A stretch of DNA of 64,000 bases from Hoplostethus atlanticus (taxonomy: Eukaryota > Chordata > Actinopteri > Trachichthyiformes > Trachichthyidae), in the NCBI GenBank assembly GCA_034670405.1, contig JAXDDX010000087.1, forward strand, positions 434,001 through 498,000, written 5' to 3'. A program made the translations under genes and the position numbers. Shown one piece after another: positions 36,923 to 48,084 of this stretch (position 1 is the stretch's first letter; each line of letters starts with the position of its first letter). The notes under the pieces were generated by a model. It did no database searches. It was not told the origin of the DNA and worked only from the letters and a program-made list of their open reading frames with translations.

Positions 36923-37282
36923 TAGGGATGGGACGATATACGATTTTATATTTTATCGCGATAAAAACACTCAAGATAATTTCATCGTGGTGAATTTCCA
37001 TTATCGGAATAATCGTGATAATTGTTTGATTGGGGTTTTTTGCATTCATTCTGCTGTCCTTGCTGTACCTCTGTCTGTGTGATCTGAAAACAAAACAAGT
37101 TATTCAAGATATGTGTTGTATGATGCAATAAAAATATTTGTTTCTTAACAAAATGTAAGGTAAAGTGATTCCAGTATATTCCAGTCCATCATATTTTGAT
37201 GATTATCGGGATAATATCGTGAATCGCAATTATTTTGGCCAGGATAATCGTGATATGAAGTTTTCATATTGTCCCATGCCTA
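36923..37282. mobile_element. 360-bp hAT-type MITE
   Basis: The left end TAGGGATGGGACGATAT is mirrored at the right as ATATTGTCCCATGCCTA. The flanks CTGTGAAC and CCGTGAAC form an 8-bp target duplication with one change. The interior is AT-rich with many GATAAT/ATTATCG palindromic words and no ORF. Confidence 0.8.
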
Positions 37283-37716
37283 CCGTGAACCCATGATTTT
37301 TCCTCAGACTACAATCTTACCATAAAAATCTCATACCGTTGCATCAACCAATCATTTTACTATATTCAAATACAAAAGACCTTCTAATGAGACAGAGAGG
37401 TTCGCTGTGGTCACACGGCATTGTTCAAATCTCTAGACAGAACTCGATCTGAGGCAGTAAGAGCAGAAGAGCAGCAATCTGAAACTACCAAGTGGTGACA
37501 TTCCCAGTTACAGCTACATAGGTAGATACATTCAATTGTTCATCTTTTTCAGATGATTTTTTTCCAAAAGATGGAAAATCTTTTTCTTTTTTTGCCATTG
37601 ACAATGCAATATCAGTGGCTAAGCTTGGTCATGAAACCTTTTCTACAAACTAGGTGGTACAACGTTTCTGCAGGACACTGACAATATATTATATGACACA
37701 AAAGTAGATATTGTAC

Positions 37717-37846
37717 CTCAGAGAAGGAGGAGAGAAGTGCCGGGGGCAGCAGGTCGGGGACGTGGATGGAGAGTGGAGGACCGGTCCAGTTACTCTGGAC
37801 AAACATGTGGAGGCAAGCGACAGCCAGGCCCATCACCACCACCTCC
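37717..37846 (-). CDS. ttc27: ttc27 coding exon 3 (residues 92-135)
   Basis: The acceptor is CTCCTCCTCCAG/GGAGG, a strongly pyrimidine-rich tract, and the donor is TCTGAG/GTACAA. The 130-nt exon completes the Arg codon split with exon 2 and ends in phase 0. Its hallmark is HMFVQSNWTGPPLSIH (residues 105-120), matching the near-invariant LFVQSNWTGP motif of TTC27. It ends in a LPPALLSSFSE helix. The SNWTGP identity is the strongest single marker of the gene in this window. Confidence 0.95.
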
Positions 37847-38089
37847 CTGGAGGAGGAGGGAGAAGACACACATTGGGACTAAGTGGGGAGAAGTACTGGA
37901 GAGGATAGATGGGACATTCAAGGAAAAGTCAACTAGTCCGGAATTGGGAAATATTCTTTGTTTTAGATTGACGACAATGCAGATTTCAACCTGTACATAC
38001 TTCTATAGCGTGGGTTCTTTAATGTGTCTGTTAAGTTTCATCAGGAAAACTTAAGACATTAAAAGAACTCATGCTAACCTTCGGTTCAA

Positions 38090-38121
<32 letters not shown>

Positions 38122-39760
38122 AGATAAAAAACAAGGTGACACCATGATCATACAACAGCACTGTATGCTTGTTTCAGAAATTAATTTTGTCAGGCTCTTA
38201 AACAAAAGGAGATGTTTGCACCGCACTGGCTCCACAATGTGCACAGGCTTTTTGGCCAATCTAGTCCAATTGTCTGCAAATGGTCTAAAATGTCACATGA
38301 TTGGTTGTGTTGCCTTGTGGAAAAGCTTCTCCATTTCCTTTTCTGGTTCATTGCCTTTATATTTCCATGCGAACATCTCCTGGTCTAATCAAAATGAAGC
38401 TTGCCGAGCTCGTCAAGAGGATATCGCCACCTTCACAATCAAGTGGCTTGTAAATCTTTCATCAGGTGACCCTCTCTGGTGTGGAGTATAAATAAATGAA
38501 CAATACAACTGTTCATTTCAAAGTTCTGTGTGGCAACGTGTTTGACTGATTCTATTTTGGGCGACTTCGACGTCATTGTTAGTATACTTCCACATTAATA
38601 TTTAGAAGGGCAGAGAACTGAACACGCAAGTTCTCTTTCCCTTTCTTCAGCAGGTAGATTGAAAACCAGACAGGCAAAGCTGAACTTTATACTGAGGGAA
38701 CTGGCAAATGAACCATCGAACATGTCTGCTCGACAAAAGGGAGTATTTCATTTCATGGTCATTTGACATCCAAAAACAGTCAGACGCCAAATTTCATTGC
38801 CTTGTTTCTGGTATGCTGGCAATCTTCCTACAACGGCTGAGTTGCACTCGATTGTCGAAATTGTCCCCAAGACCTGTTCACCTGGACAGGTGCGTTACCT
38901 ACCTACCTACAAATTGAGGGCAAAGAGAGAAGCATAGTGACGCCAGTCCTTTTTAGTTTCCACCTCACACTTAGGGCAATTACAGGGCTTTAAGAACAGG
39001 CCGTGACCACCAACGCACTTAGCTGCCTATCCATCAAGCCGAGAAAGTGATGGAAGGTGATAGAAGAGAGGAAGACGGATCCAATATAGAGGAAAGTAAA
39101 AGGACCAGCGTCACGTGCTGCAATCCTGATTTACCCACGGACAGTTTTCCCCCGTGGGAGGGGAGAAAGGAAGATGTTAAGCTGTCCTTTATTAAAAATT
39201 AATAATTCACGACAGCAGGAATAGAGGGGATGGTGGGAGAAGAAAGGAGCACCCAGCTCCTCTCAGCCAGAGAACAACTTTGTGATACACTCAACTCCCT
39301 CCTTCACAATAAATGTGAATCACAATAAAAATGCAAGACTGGGAACACATCATTGCCAGCAATTTAAGGCTCTGCACATGTAATCTAAACATATCTTTTT
39401 ATCCAACACATTTACACTGATATAGCAATCACAACCCAAGTGATAACAAGGATCCAATTTCTGCTTAAGTCCACTGATGGATCATCAGCGTGATTAAACT
39501 ATTGCCAGCTGGATCCTTTATTTCCTCATGGAGCTGGATCAAAAGCACGGGGCTCCCAGTATGGGGGATTAATATTAAAGTAGGCTAAACCATATTGGCA
39601 CAAATCCTCTGCTGGTTAAATTCTGGCAGTACATTTTGTCAACATAGTTGGCTGAAAAGTCTGTGTACTCTACCAGACGCTTTTTGCATTTGTGGAAATT
39701 CAGAATCAAGATCTGTATCAAGCGGGATGCAGCGGTTAGCATGCCACTGGGCCGCGTTAC
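37847..39760. other. ttc27 intron 2
   Basis: A 1.9-kb intron with an (AAAT)n tract at 38096-38122 and otherwise apparently unique sequence. No repeat or coding signal was recognised. Confidence 0.6.
38096..38122 (+). repeat. (AAAT)n microsatellite
   Basis: About seven AAAT/TAAA units. Confidence 0.9.
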
Positions 39761-39944
39761 CTGTTGGCTGTGTCATCTTTGGTGGTGTCAGTCAGGTAGA
39801 GCAGGACCTGTCTCTCCAGGTAGGCCTCGATGTTCTCCCCATTGCTGCAGCTACCGTCTCCGCCCAGCAGCTCCAACACCGGGGGGCTCAGCAGCACCGT
39901 CTCAAAATCCCCCTCCAACAGGGACTGCAGCAGAGATCCTGACT
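39761..39944 (-). CDS. ttc27: ttc27 coding exon 2 (residues 31-91)
   Basis: The acceptor is TTTTCAG/AGTCAGG and the donor is AACAG/GTAACG. The 184-nt exon enters in phase 1 and leaves in phase 2. It reads ESGSLLQSLLEGDFE near its start, then IEAYLERQVLLYLTD, closely matching the SGSFLQLLLEGNYE...YLEKQV block of human TTC27. A short Gly/Asp/Ser/Asn-rich stretch (LLGGDGSCSNGEN) replaces the Ser/Thr-rich linker of mammals. This is part of the family's N-terminal alpha-helical region and contains no TPR motif. The reading frame has no internal stop. Confidence 0.93.
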
Positions 39945-39969
39945 CTGAAAACGGCAAATGTTTCATATA

Positions 39970-40290
39970 TGAGTGAGGGCGCCTTCACATCAAGCATGTT
40001 TGAAGCGGTTTATATTAACTCCTTTAGTTCGGTTTGTTTGGACGGGTGAGAACGATGACTCCTATTTAGGGTGGCACCTGGAAGATGGCTGGAAATGCAG
40101 GTCGTCTTCCGAGCGAACTGCAGTGCAGTTCATTAGGCGTGATAGCGGAATCCAAACCAACGACTGGAAACAACACCAAAATGCAAGGTTTTATGGGTAA
40201 TAAAGGAGACAGACATTAGAATGGAAAGCCTAGCATAGCAAAATTAACTGAGGGCAAACCAGGACTGCTGCTCATATTCAGCTATTTTTT
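39970..40290 (+). repeat. Dispersed repeat, TTCACACCAAGC family, copy 3
   Basis: CTTCACATCAAGCATGTTTG at the start, then GCAGTTCATTAGGCGTGA, CAAGGTTTTATGGGTAATAA and CTCATATTCAGCTATTT, the same order as 30600-30935. The left edge is within about 25 bp of the exon 2 acceptor. Confidence 0.65.
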
Positions 40291-42196
40291 AATCTGGTCT
40301 GAAAGGAAAATTCCACCCTCAGATACTCTTACACTGTTATACATCATCAATCTGTGATTCCAGGAGTTAGTTTTGTAATTAGATTTTTATTGAACGCAGT
40401 TTCCCTAAACCTGCCTGGTCTACTTCAACTTCAGTTATTTGAGTTCCTACATTTTCCCAAGAATGCCTTTTGACAAACCCCAGAGAACGGACGCCAAGTT
40501 GCTGCTGCTGCATTGGAAATATTCCTCCTATTAAACTCCATTGTAGCTGCGCTTGGCCAATTAATCAGAGGAATATGAAAAACACACCGCCAAACAGCAC
40601 AATGGGCCCAGAAATACAAGGTGCATCGCCATTAGTTGCACTGGAATCGGATTTGTTTTGACTCCACACGTGTCCAATTTGAGCATTGAGAAAATTGTTG
40701 CGTTATTTCTCCAGCCTCCATAGACGAGCTGCCAAGCAAGGCTGGGGAAATTAAGCGCTGAGCTCTCGCCGCCTCGACAATCCCTCTCATTTGTCTTGTA
40801 TTGTTTGTTGTTTGTTAATCTAACTCTATATTCTCATTAAGTCTGTGCGCTTATTGAACCGTTCCCCACAGATGAAGCGTGGTGCGCGAGCGCTTGGCGA
40901 GCTCCCACGCACGCCCCCACGCCCCCACACGCACACACACGCCTGTCTGTTTAAGGAGGTGGAGTTGAAGAGGGACAGTGGTGAGATGGTGAAAAATTTT
41001 GATTTATGAAAAAGGGCAGTGGGAGGCTACGAGGCCGCGGCTTCCCAGCCAAGAGTAATTGTGTTGCCTACGTGCTCGCCTTCAACGTCTCCCCAGCTTT
41101 CATTAGCTCTTTATTTGAGTAGGGAGACTGGCTGGGCTAATTAGCATTGATTGCGTTGTGTTCCCCTGGCGGAGGGAGGGAGGAAGAGAAGGAGAACTAA
41201 AGAGGGGGGAAATGGTTGGCGTTTTCAGCAGCGCAACAAAATACAAAACCTCGCTAACCTGAATAACTTCAGTCTAACTGTTTTCACAGGCAGGCAGGCA
41301 CACACAGCTACTGACAAAAGCAGAACAAATAAGTTTTAGCAAGATAAAGAACTACAGGCCTAATTTCCATTTACAAAAAAAGAAATGTCATTGCAGAGAA
41401 ACTTCCAAGGCTTGCCGCAATTGTCTTTCTTCTTTTAAAAAAAACAATCCCTTCAACTCACTCTGCTCTGAAAGACCAGCATTCAGCCAATCCCCAGACA
41501 GCATCTGACAGCTTGACATGCTAAAACAAACATCTCTTTTGCTGATGGGGGGGGCTAATTTAAACAATTTCCAGATGACTGTCACTGCTACCCAACTATA
41601 CCGATGCCACTCTGCTATATATAAATTTGCGAGAAAAAAAAGGTTGGGAACTCTTTTGAATCACCTGCATTCCTGCATAAATGTCTCCAAAAATATGGTC
41701 TGGTCTTCATCTAAGTCATGACAATAGATACACACAAAACATCTACTTTGACATGTTTTTATTAAACATATTGTTCAAACATTAAAAGCATAAGTTGGAA
41801 AAAAGTATGTGAACCTCTAGGAGAATGATTTCTATGAAAGCAGGTAATTGAAGTCAGGTGGTCCAATCAATGAGATGACATTCAGGTGTGGGTTAGAGAT
41901 GCCCTGTTTTATAAAAAAAAACACCACAAAGTTTGGCAACCTACAGAGTGCAAAAAAAATAATAAAAAGACCTTCAGAGAAAGATTGTTGAGGCTCAAGA
42001 GGCTGCAAAAGCATTTCCAAAGATTTGGGCCTCCATCAGTCTACAGTCAGACAGATTGTATACAAATGGAGAAAATGCAGTGCCATTGCTACTCTCCATA
42101 GGAGAGCACATAATGGCCGTCTCAAATTGGCCTGGATGCTCCACAAAGCAAGTGGAACAATGTTCGGTGCCATACCAGCATTTTGAAAGAAATGGC

Positions 42197-42197
<1 letters not shown>

Positions 42198-42263
<66 letters not shown>

Positions 42264-42785
42264 TTTTATTAAAGCAAAATTAATATTTGATCTGGCTAAT
42301 AGGCATCTGTCTCGTTGTGCACAACACTGACAGTGATGGTGTGTGTGACGTAGTGGCAAACAACCCCGACTAAGTTTGTAATATGAGCCGGAGCAAGCAT
42401 GAAGTGAGTCGAGAGCATCAAAGTAGAGAGAGCGGACCACTTTCTCTTTTTGTTCAGAGACTAGTCTTGAAGAGATGGCAGCAGCACCAACAATGCCTAA
42501 ACTCATTGACAAAGAGGGGGTGAAGTGGACTAAAAAGGCGAGCCCGACCCAACCTTTTCAAGAAATTCCAAGATGACAGGTGATAGTTGACTAGTTAACT
42601 CCCCTGTTATGTCCATGAAAGAAATACAGAGTGATCGAAAATGTTATCCAGCATACAGCGTAATAATGGCATTTCCAATTCTACATCTCCATTGCTCAAT
42701 GCATTCAGTTTTTTTTAGGAAAAGTATTCAAAGTTCATGACTTGGTATCGGTATCGAAACGAAAATGTTGGTATCGTGACAACAC
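42198..42785. mobile_element. Insertion nested in the Tc1 copy
   Basis: Starts with a (TA)n tract and T run, includes a segment that could have come from a hAT element, and ends with GGTATCGGTATCGAAACG and TATCGTGACAACACTA, a motif typical of hAT termini. Tc1 sequence stops before it and resumes after it (CCCAACCGTGAAGCATGG). Confidence 0.5.
42200..42255. repeat. (TA)n microsatellite
   Basis: About 27 TA units followed by a T run inside the Tc1-nested insertion. Confidence 0.95.
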
Positions 42786-44520
42786 TAATCCCAACCGTGA
42801 AGCATGGTGGCGGGAGCATCATGGTTTGGGGCTGCTTTACTGCCTCAGTCTGGACGGCTTCAAACATTCAGAGAGCAATGAATTCCAAATGGTATCAGGA
42901 AATTCTACAGGAGAATATCAGGGTAGCGGTCAGTGATCTGAAGTTTAACAGAGGTTGGGTCATGCAGCATGACAATGACCCCAAACAGAGAAGAAAAACA
43001 GAATGGCTTAAACACCTTAACCCTATTGAAATGCAAGACATCCCAAAAATATCAATGAACTGAAACAGTTCTGTAAGGAGGAATGGTCCAAAATACCTCC
43101 TAACCATTGTGCAAGTCTGATCAGCAACTACAAGGGAACGTTCGGTTGAGGTTACTGCTGCTAAAGGAGGTGCGACCAGTTACCAGTTCCACTAAATCTC
43201 ATGGTTCACATACATTTTCCATTTGAAGCCATTTGAACAATATGTTCAATAAAGACATAGAAAAGTACAAATCTTTGTTAAATCACATCAAGAATGCAGG
43301 TAATCCAAAAGGGTTCACAAACTTCTTCTCACAACTGTACATTAAAAATGTGAACACTACTCCCACACAATGGCTTTAATAGGCAACTGCTGTGCGACCG
43401 GTCCCTGTAACGGAGGTGTTGAGATATTTCACCTCGCTCCTGATCTAATGAAACCCGGGGGCTGCCATAAGAGCACACCGTGAGGGAGGGAGGGAAATGA
43501 GAAGGAGAAGAGAGAGGCTTTGGCTTTATGGGGGAGAAAATGAATGCCTGAGGTATGGCCACCGCCACTTTTAATAACATTTCTGCTACTCCTCATCTCT
43601 GCCAAGGAACCAGCGGAAATTATGGAGAACACGCTGAGGCCCACAAATTAGTCTGTAATTCATAAAGGTCTGGGCAATGAGCTGAAGTTAATGCAAGGCA
43701 ATGCAAAATGGGGATTAGGGTTCACAAAACGGCACCGGGGCCAAGCAGCAATATAGATACGGGAGAAACAACCATGAATTTCTGAGACAGCCATTTCCAT
43801 TTCTCCACCTTCCACAAGCGAGCTTTCAACTGAGACGTGAACGATGTGTATGTGCACACGCACAGAGAGCTGGCATCTGTCACCCTGTCGTAAGGAGCTG
43901 CAACCTAAAATGATTTAATTAGCATGGCTTTCAATGGAGAGTTTTAGTGTTCCATGGTCAAACTGCTGTTTCCACCTTTTGACATGAAATTATGGAGGAA
44001 ACTGTTATCCCACTCTTCTTAATTATCTGGCTGAAGATTTTTTACTATGCATTTATTGTTTTGTAAAAAAAATCATTAAACATTTTCCTAAAAAGATTTG
44101 TATCAAGTCTGATATAGCATAATGACATCAGACAAACAAATGCATTAATCATAGCAATAACAAATTGGGCTAATCCTGTCATAACATAAGGAATACTTGA
44201 AATTGTGGAGGGAGTCAATCATTTTCCATGGAATCAATGTAAGAGATCCCAGCCACTTACAAAGATCCTTGTTGGGAACAATTGAAGTGTGGAAGTTTTC
44301 CCTTTGGCTTTACTGAATACGAAAACATGTTGGAAGTGATTTTTCCCATCAGCCTTTCGCTCCTTCCTTCCACCATCTGCCATTGTCAGAATGTCTGAAA
44401 GCTTTAGTTAATTTTACGTTGCAAGAACAGCGCCCTCTTCCTGTGTTATTCCCGTATAAAGCAATCCAGCAGATTTCTGTTTAAAGCCGACCCGGTGGCA
44501 CACAATGTGAAATGCAGTGT

Positions 44521-44594
44521 ACCATCGGCGAGAAGATTGGCGAGAAGATTGGCAGCCTCTAACGCCCTAGCCTGCCAATCTTCTCGCCGATGGT
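44521..44594. repeat. Short hairpin with internal 12-bp duplication
   Basis: ACCATCGGCGAGAAGATTGG at 44521-44540 is the exact reverse complement of 44575-44594. The left arm carries an extra tandem copy of GAGAAGATTGGC. It may be a fold-back relic of a MITE. Confidence 0.9.
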
Positions 44595-44884
44595 CACACA
44601 TGTTTATGGTAATTATACGTATGTCTCAAAATGTATGTGGTAAGGATTGTGGTAACGTGGTAATGCCACACAGCCCCCTCATATGGTATTCTCATGTAAT
44701 TTACATCAATTTGATACAAATTACTATGATATTAAAAATTCACAACATTAAAGCTCTCTAGATGCCTAAAATGTAGATTATTAACAATTATGGGGAAAAA
44801 AAAAATTTTTTAGTTCAGGTGAGTTTACCCTCCACTACATCCCTGCTCCCCTCACCACGTTAAGCATATATAGTGTATATAGCT

Positions 44885-45300
44885 AACAAGGGTTGAACCG
44901 ATATGGGTTTGTCAAGGTTGATACCGATATTTTTCTGATTGAAGCTGCCAATAGCCAACATGTTGTGCCAATATTCAATATCTATCAATTTTCCACACCC
45001 AAATTATTGAGTGTTTCCCCAAGAATTGTATTCTTGTCAGGGTGAAAAAGTCTCTGAAACAGCATTTAGACCATCATGGGGAACTCGAACTCTCCCCTGA
45101 AAGCCATAATAATGAAATTATTTTAGGTAGGTTAGCAGTTCTTTGAGGTGTGGCAGTAACATGTTTTACAAACTGACACCCCCAAACGAACCTCCATAAG
45201 ACCGTCCATCATATCAGTTATAGATGACATCACTGGCCAATATCAATTATTTTAAAAGGCCAATATCAGCCCGATATAAACTCTACTTTGAACAAAACCC
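44885..45300 (+). repeat. Dispersed hAT-like repeat, GCCGATA family, copy B
   Basis: GGGTTGAACCGATATGG at the left and CCAATATCAGCCCGATATAA at the right enclose GTGTTTCCCCAAGAATTGTA and CTCTGAAACAGCATTTAGAC. It is the fullest copy of the family in the window. Confidence 0.65.
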
Positions 45301-46735
45301 ATTGCGGGAAACACACATTTAATCCACTGTAGGACAACAGTAAAGACTCCACTGATATGGTCTATACATAATTGACCAAATGGTTTATATGTTGGAACTA
45401 AGGCCCTGAGCAACTTCTGAAAACACTCGAAAATGTCAGAAAAGGCGATATTAACTCAGAGGTGAAAGCCGCGCGTGTGTGTGTGCATTGTTTAATGGTT
45501 TTGTTGTCCAATTAACAGTTTAACTTAAGTTTCCTCCAGCAGCTGTCCAATGACGGACTGCGCAAAATGAATCCGGTGCTGATCTACTGCAACACATTAA
45601 GAACATGATGTAGTCGTGAAATAAACCTAGCCAAGACAACAAGCAAAAACGACTGGCCGTAGTTTGGGACCGGAGTCCGACCTACAGTTTGACAGTTAGC
45701 GGCTGTGAAACTGTCCGGATTTTCACTTAACGGACACTTAAATCAGGGACATGAGACAGACTGACGGTTTCCAATCGGTGAAATATGCAGTCTAAAGCTT
45801 AGATACTCACAATATCAAGTATATAAAAATACATTGCGTGTACTGTTTTGGTGAATTCAACCGTTAAGCTTTGGCTCAGAGCTTTGACCTGTTCCAGTGT
45901 ATTCTGACAGATGCGAACGTGGGGCGGCACGCCACCACGCTAGCTGACAGCTAGCTAGCCCGATACATTGCATTTCTCTTGCATGGAGACAAAGTCAGGC
46001 AAAACTCCATTAACAATCTGTCAGTTTCACCTTGCCTTGGTTATCGGCAAAGGTACATACCTGGTAGAACATGATGTACGATATTTTACGGATTGGTAGG
46101 GCGTTCTACTAAATTCGGAATATAGGTAATCCACCAAGGAGCACTTTATTTCAATAAAAATGATCAACTTTTAGAATTGGGTCCCACTGCTCGCTGCCAC
46201 CCACCACGGTGCATTTGGGTGGAAGATGGTTGTGGGAGTAAAATGCGAATCGATTCTCAAAGTTGAAAAGACTCCTAACGATTTAGAGAAGGTATCGACT
46301 CATATTTTATGAGAGGTCTATTTTGCCGATTATGAAGGCCACATTATATTCCCAAATTTTTGCATGGAGTGTGGCGTAACGTTCTCTATAGTAGAGACCG
46401 CTGCATATCGGGGCTAACAGCTAGCTAACTAGTTAGCTAATGAACAGGAATTCACTTACGGGTCGCTGCTATCGGACCCGCGGTCACGGAATTCGTCCTG
46501 GCTTTAACGTTAGCTCTTCAACGTAGAACACCGCTGTCACCGCCAGCAACGAGCAAACTACCAATACTTAAACAGTGAATTTCATCAGCAGTGTTCAAAT
46601 GTCACTCTGCTTTGCTAGCGTGCCGAACCTGCTATAAGTCTGGCCATTGCTGCAGTGCACACCAGAAAACATAATCTGACAGTGACGATGTTTAATAGAT
46701 GGTGAAATAATAAAAAAGACACCGTTGTCTCTCAC

Positions 46736-46826
46736 CTGCAGAGCTGAAAATATCCTGCTGCCATTCCGTTGCCTCGCTGGATGTTAAAAAGCCTCGGAGA
46801 ACGGGGATCTCAACGTCCCGCAGCAT
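46736..46826 (-). CDS. ttc27: ttc27 coding exon 1 (start codon; residues 1-30)
   Basis: First coding exon of tetratricopeptide repeat protein 27. In the family this protein is a TPR scaffold linked to HSP90/R2TP-assisted assembly of U5 snRNP proteins; its yeast relative is Emw1. The ATG is at 46826-46824 with G at -3. The peptide begins MLRDVEIPVLRGF and continues with a TEWQQ stretch, matching the ILRGF...QWKQ start of vertebrate TTC27. The exon ends TCTGCAG before GTGAGA, leaving one base of the next codon, and that phase fits exon 2 exactly. No other ATG nearby gives a family-like start. A ZNF143-type motif lies about 190 bp upstream. The window holds 351 complete codons of a protein usually near 840 residues; the C-terminal TPR half is off the left edge. 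Confidence 0.9.
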
Positions 46827-47012
46827 CACTGAACGGCTGTTGTTCCTAATGTGAAGTATGAGCTGCTGCCTTCAAGCCGGGAAAGGCACAATTCAAAGCT
46901 GGCGATTAGGCGCCTTATTGATGAAGAAAGTCTACGGTATTTCAATCAATGACGTTAATATGTTTATTTCCACCCATGTGGTGTAAGTGGCATCAGTGAG
47001 CAGCCATGACAG

Positions 47013-47033
47013 ATGCGCATTGCATTGTGGGAG
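47013..47033 (-). promoter_or_regulatory. ZNF143/Staf-type motif, likely ttc27 promoter
   Basis: Read on the minus strand this is CTCCCACAATGCAATGCGC, an excellent match to the known ZNF143 promoter consensus (YTCCCANAATGCAYYGCG). It sits about 190 bp upstream of the ttc27 start codon, in the right place and strand for a TATA-less housekeeping promoter. The transcription start is not visible from sequence. Confidence 0.6.
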
Positions 47034-47235
47034 AGCTCATCAGTTCTTGCTCAGGGACTGTGGTCATTTTCAATGTAGGCAGAATAGGCTTCCATCATCA
47101 ACACTAGCCTTTAGGGTTTAAATAGTAGGCTGGAATGTGATGCGTGATTAACTGATAATAGTGTGTTAGCTACATAATTATAAGTGCGCATTATATTAAG
47201 AGACACATCATAGATCAATGGCTTTGATTGAAATG

Positions 47236-47290
47236 TAATTGTCTAGTATGAGATCAGAATGACAGCTTGTGATCTCATACTAGACAATTA
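47236..47290. repeat. Perfect 21-bp inverted repeat, 13-bp loop
   Basis: The arm at 47236-47256 (TAATTGTCTAGTATGAGATC plus A) is exactly reversed at 47270-47290, about 400 bp upstream of the ttc27 start codon. Confidence 0.9.
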
Positions 47291-48084
47291 TGAAATCACC
47301 AATTTGTTAATATCAGAAACACACAAATGTTTGAGTTGACTTTACTTCCTCTTATTTTGGCAGGCCTGCATTGCTGTGTAGATTTACAGATGATGTGACA
47401 CTCGTCTGTCATTGCCCAGCATTAGGACTCTGAAGAACTGTAGGCAGGTCCTACTTTAAAACATCAAATGGGTAATTAATTAGTGGGTTAGATGAAAGCT
47501 AGCAAACTCATGTTATTCAAACTATTTCTTTTATTAGTGTGCTGTGCTGTGAATGTTGTGTGATGTCTTTTCGAGTACATTTTCAGTCCTCATCCCCCAC
47601 CCTTGGGATGCCCTACTATCATAAATAAAGTTCTGAGCTAAGGGAAACACTGAGCAGTCACAAAAAAATCTGCTCTGCTCTGTTCTATTTAATCAGTGCA
47701 TAAGGCAAGTGAACAGAAGCAGCAAGATGAATTAAAATGTTTGTTCATTCAAGAGAACAATTCGAAAGAGCCAACTCTCAAAAAAGAAAAGCAACCACTT
47801 TATTGGCTATAGCTGCAGCTTTCTGCTTCTGCCGTCGGACCTTCCTCCTCAGTTCTAAATGCAACCCTTCAAGCTTGCACCTGGGCTTACACTGCAAATT
47901 CACACCATGGTAATTTTATTAATGCAATAAATAATAGAGCAGTTGTTCAACATGATACAATGTTTTAATCCAAGTAAAATATAAGTTCCTATGTCAAATT
48001 TAAATAAACTACCATTAGTCACAATGCACTCAAACTTCGCAGATGGGTGTCACACATTGTCAATGGATCATCCATCGGGCCAAC

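Larger units (their letters stand above)
35540..37716. other. ttc27 intron 3
   Basis: A 2.2-kb intron with a (CA)n at 36286-36319, a partial GCCGATA-family repeat at 36525-36620, a TA/T tract at 36820-36850 and the hAT MITE at 36923-37282. The remainder, including the GC-balanced segment 35880-36180, has no gene signal. Confidence 0.6.
41625..43341 (+). mobile_element. Tc1-like transposon copy, plus strand, interrupted
   Basis: Outer and inner direct-repeat-like signals (AGAAAAAAAAGGTTGGGAAC and GTTGGAAAAAAGTATGTGAA) give an IR/DR layout. The right end is GGTTCACAAACTTCTTCTCA then CAACTGTA. The transposase reads TVKHGGGSIMVWGCF, later WVMQHDNDPKQ and LNPIE, all marks of the Tc1 DDE domain. 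The frame is broken, and about 42198-42785 is foreign DNA (AT repeat plus a GGTATCGGTATCG-type segment). Confidence 0.85.
39945..46735. other. ttc27 intron 1
   Basis: A 6.8-kb intron. It holds a dispersed repeat (39970-40290), a Tc1 copy with nested insertion (41625-43341), a compact hairpin (44521-44594) and a GCCGATA-family repeat (44885-45300). Segments 40690-41160 and 43430-43700 have balanced composition and homeodomain-like TAATTAG words, so they could be conserved regulatory DNA. Bases 45450-46735, next to exon 1, look unique with many GCTAGC/TAGCTA words. Confidence 0.6.
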
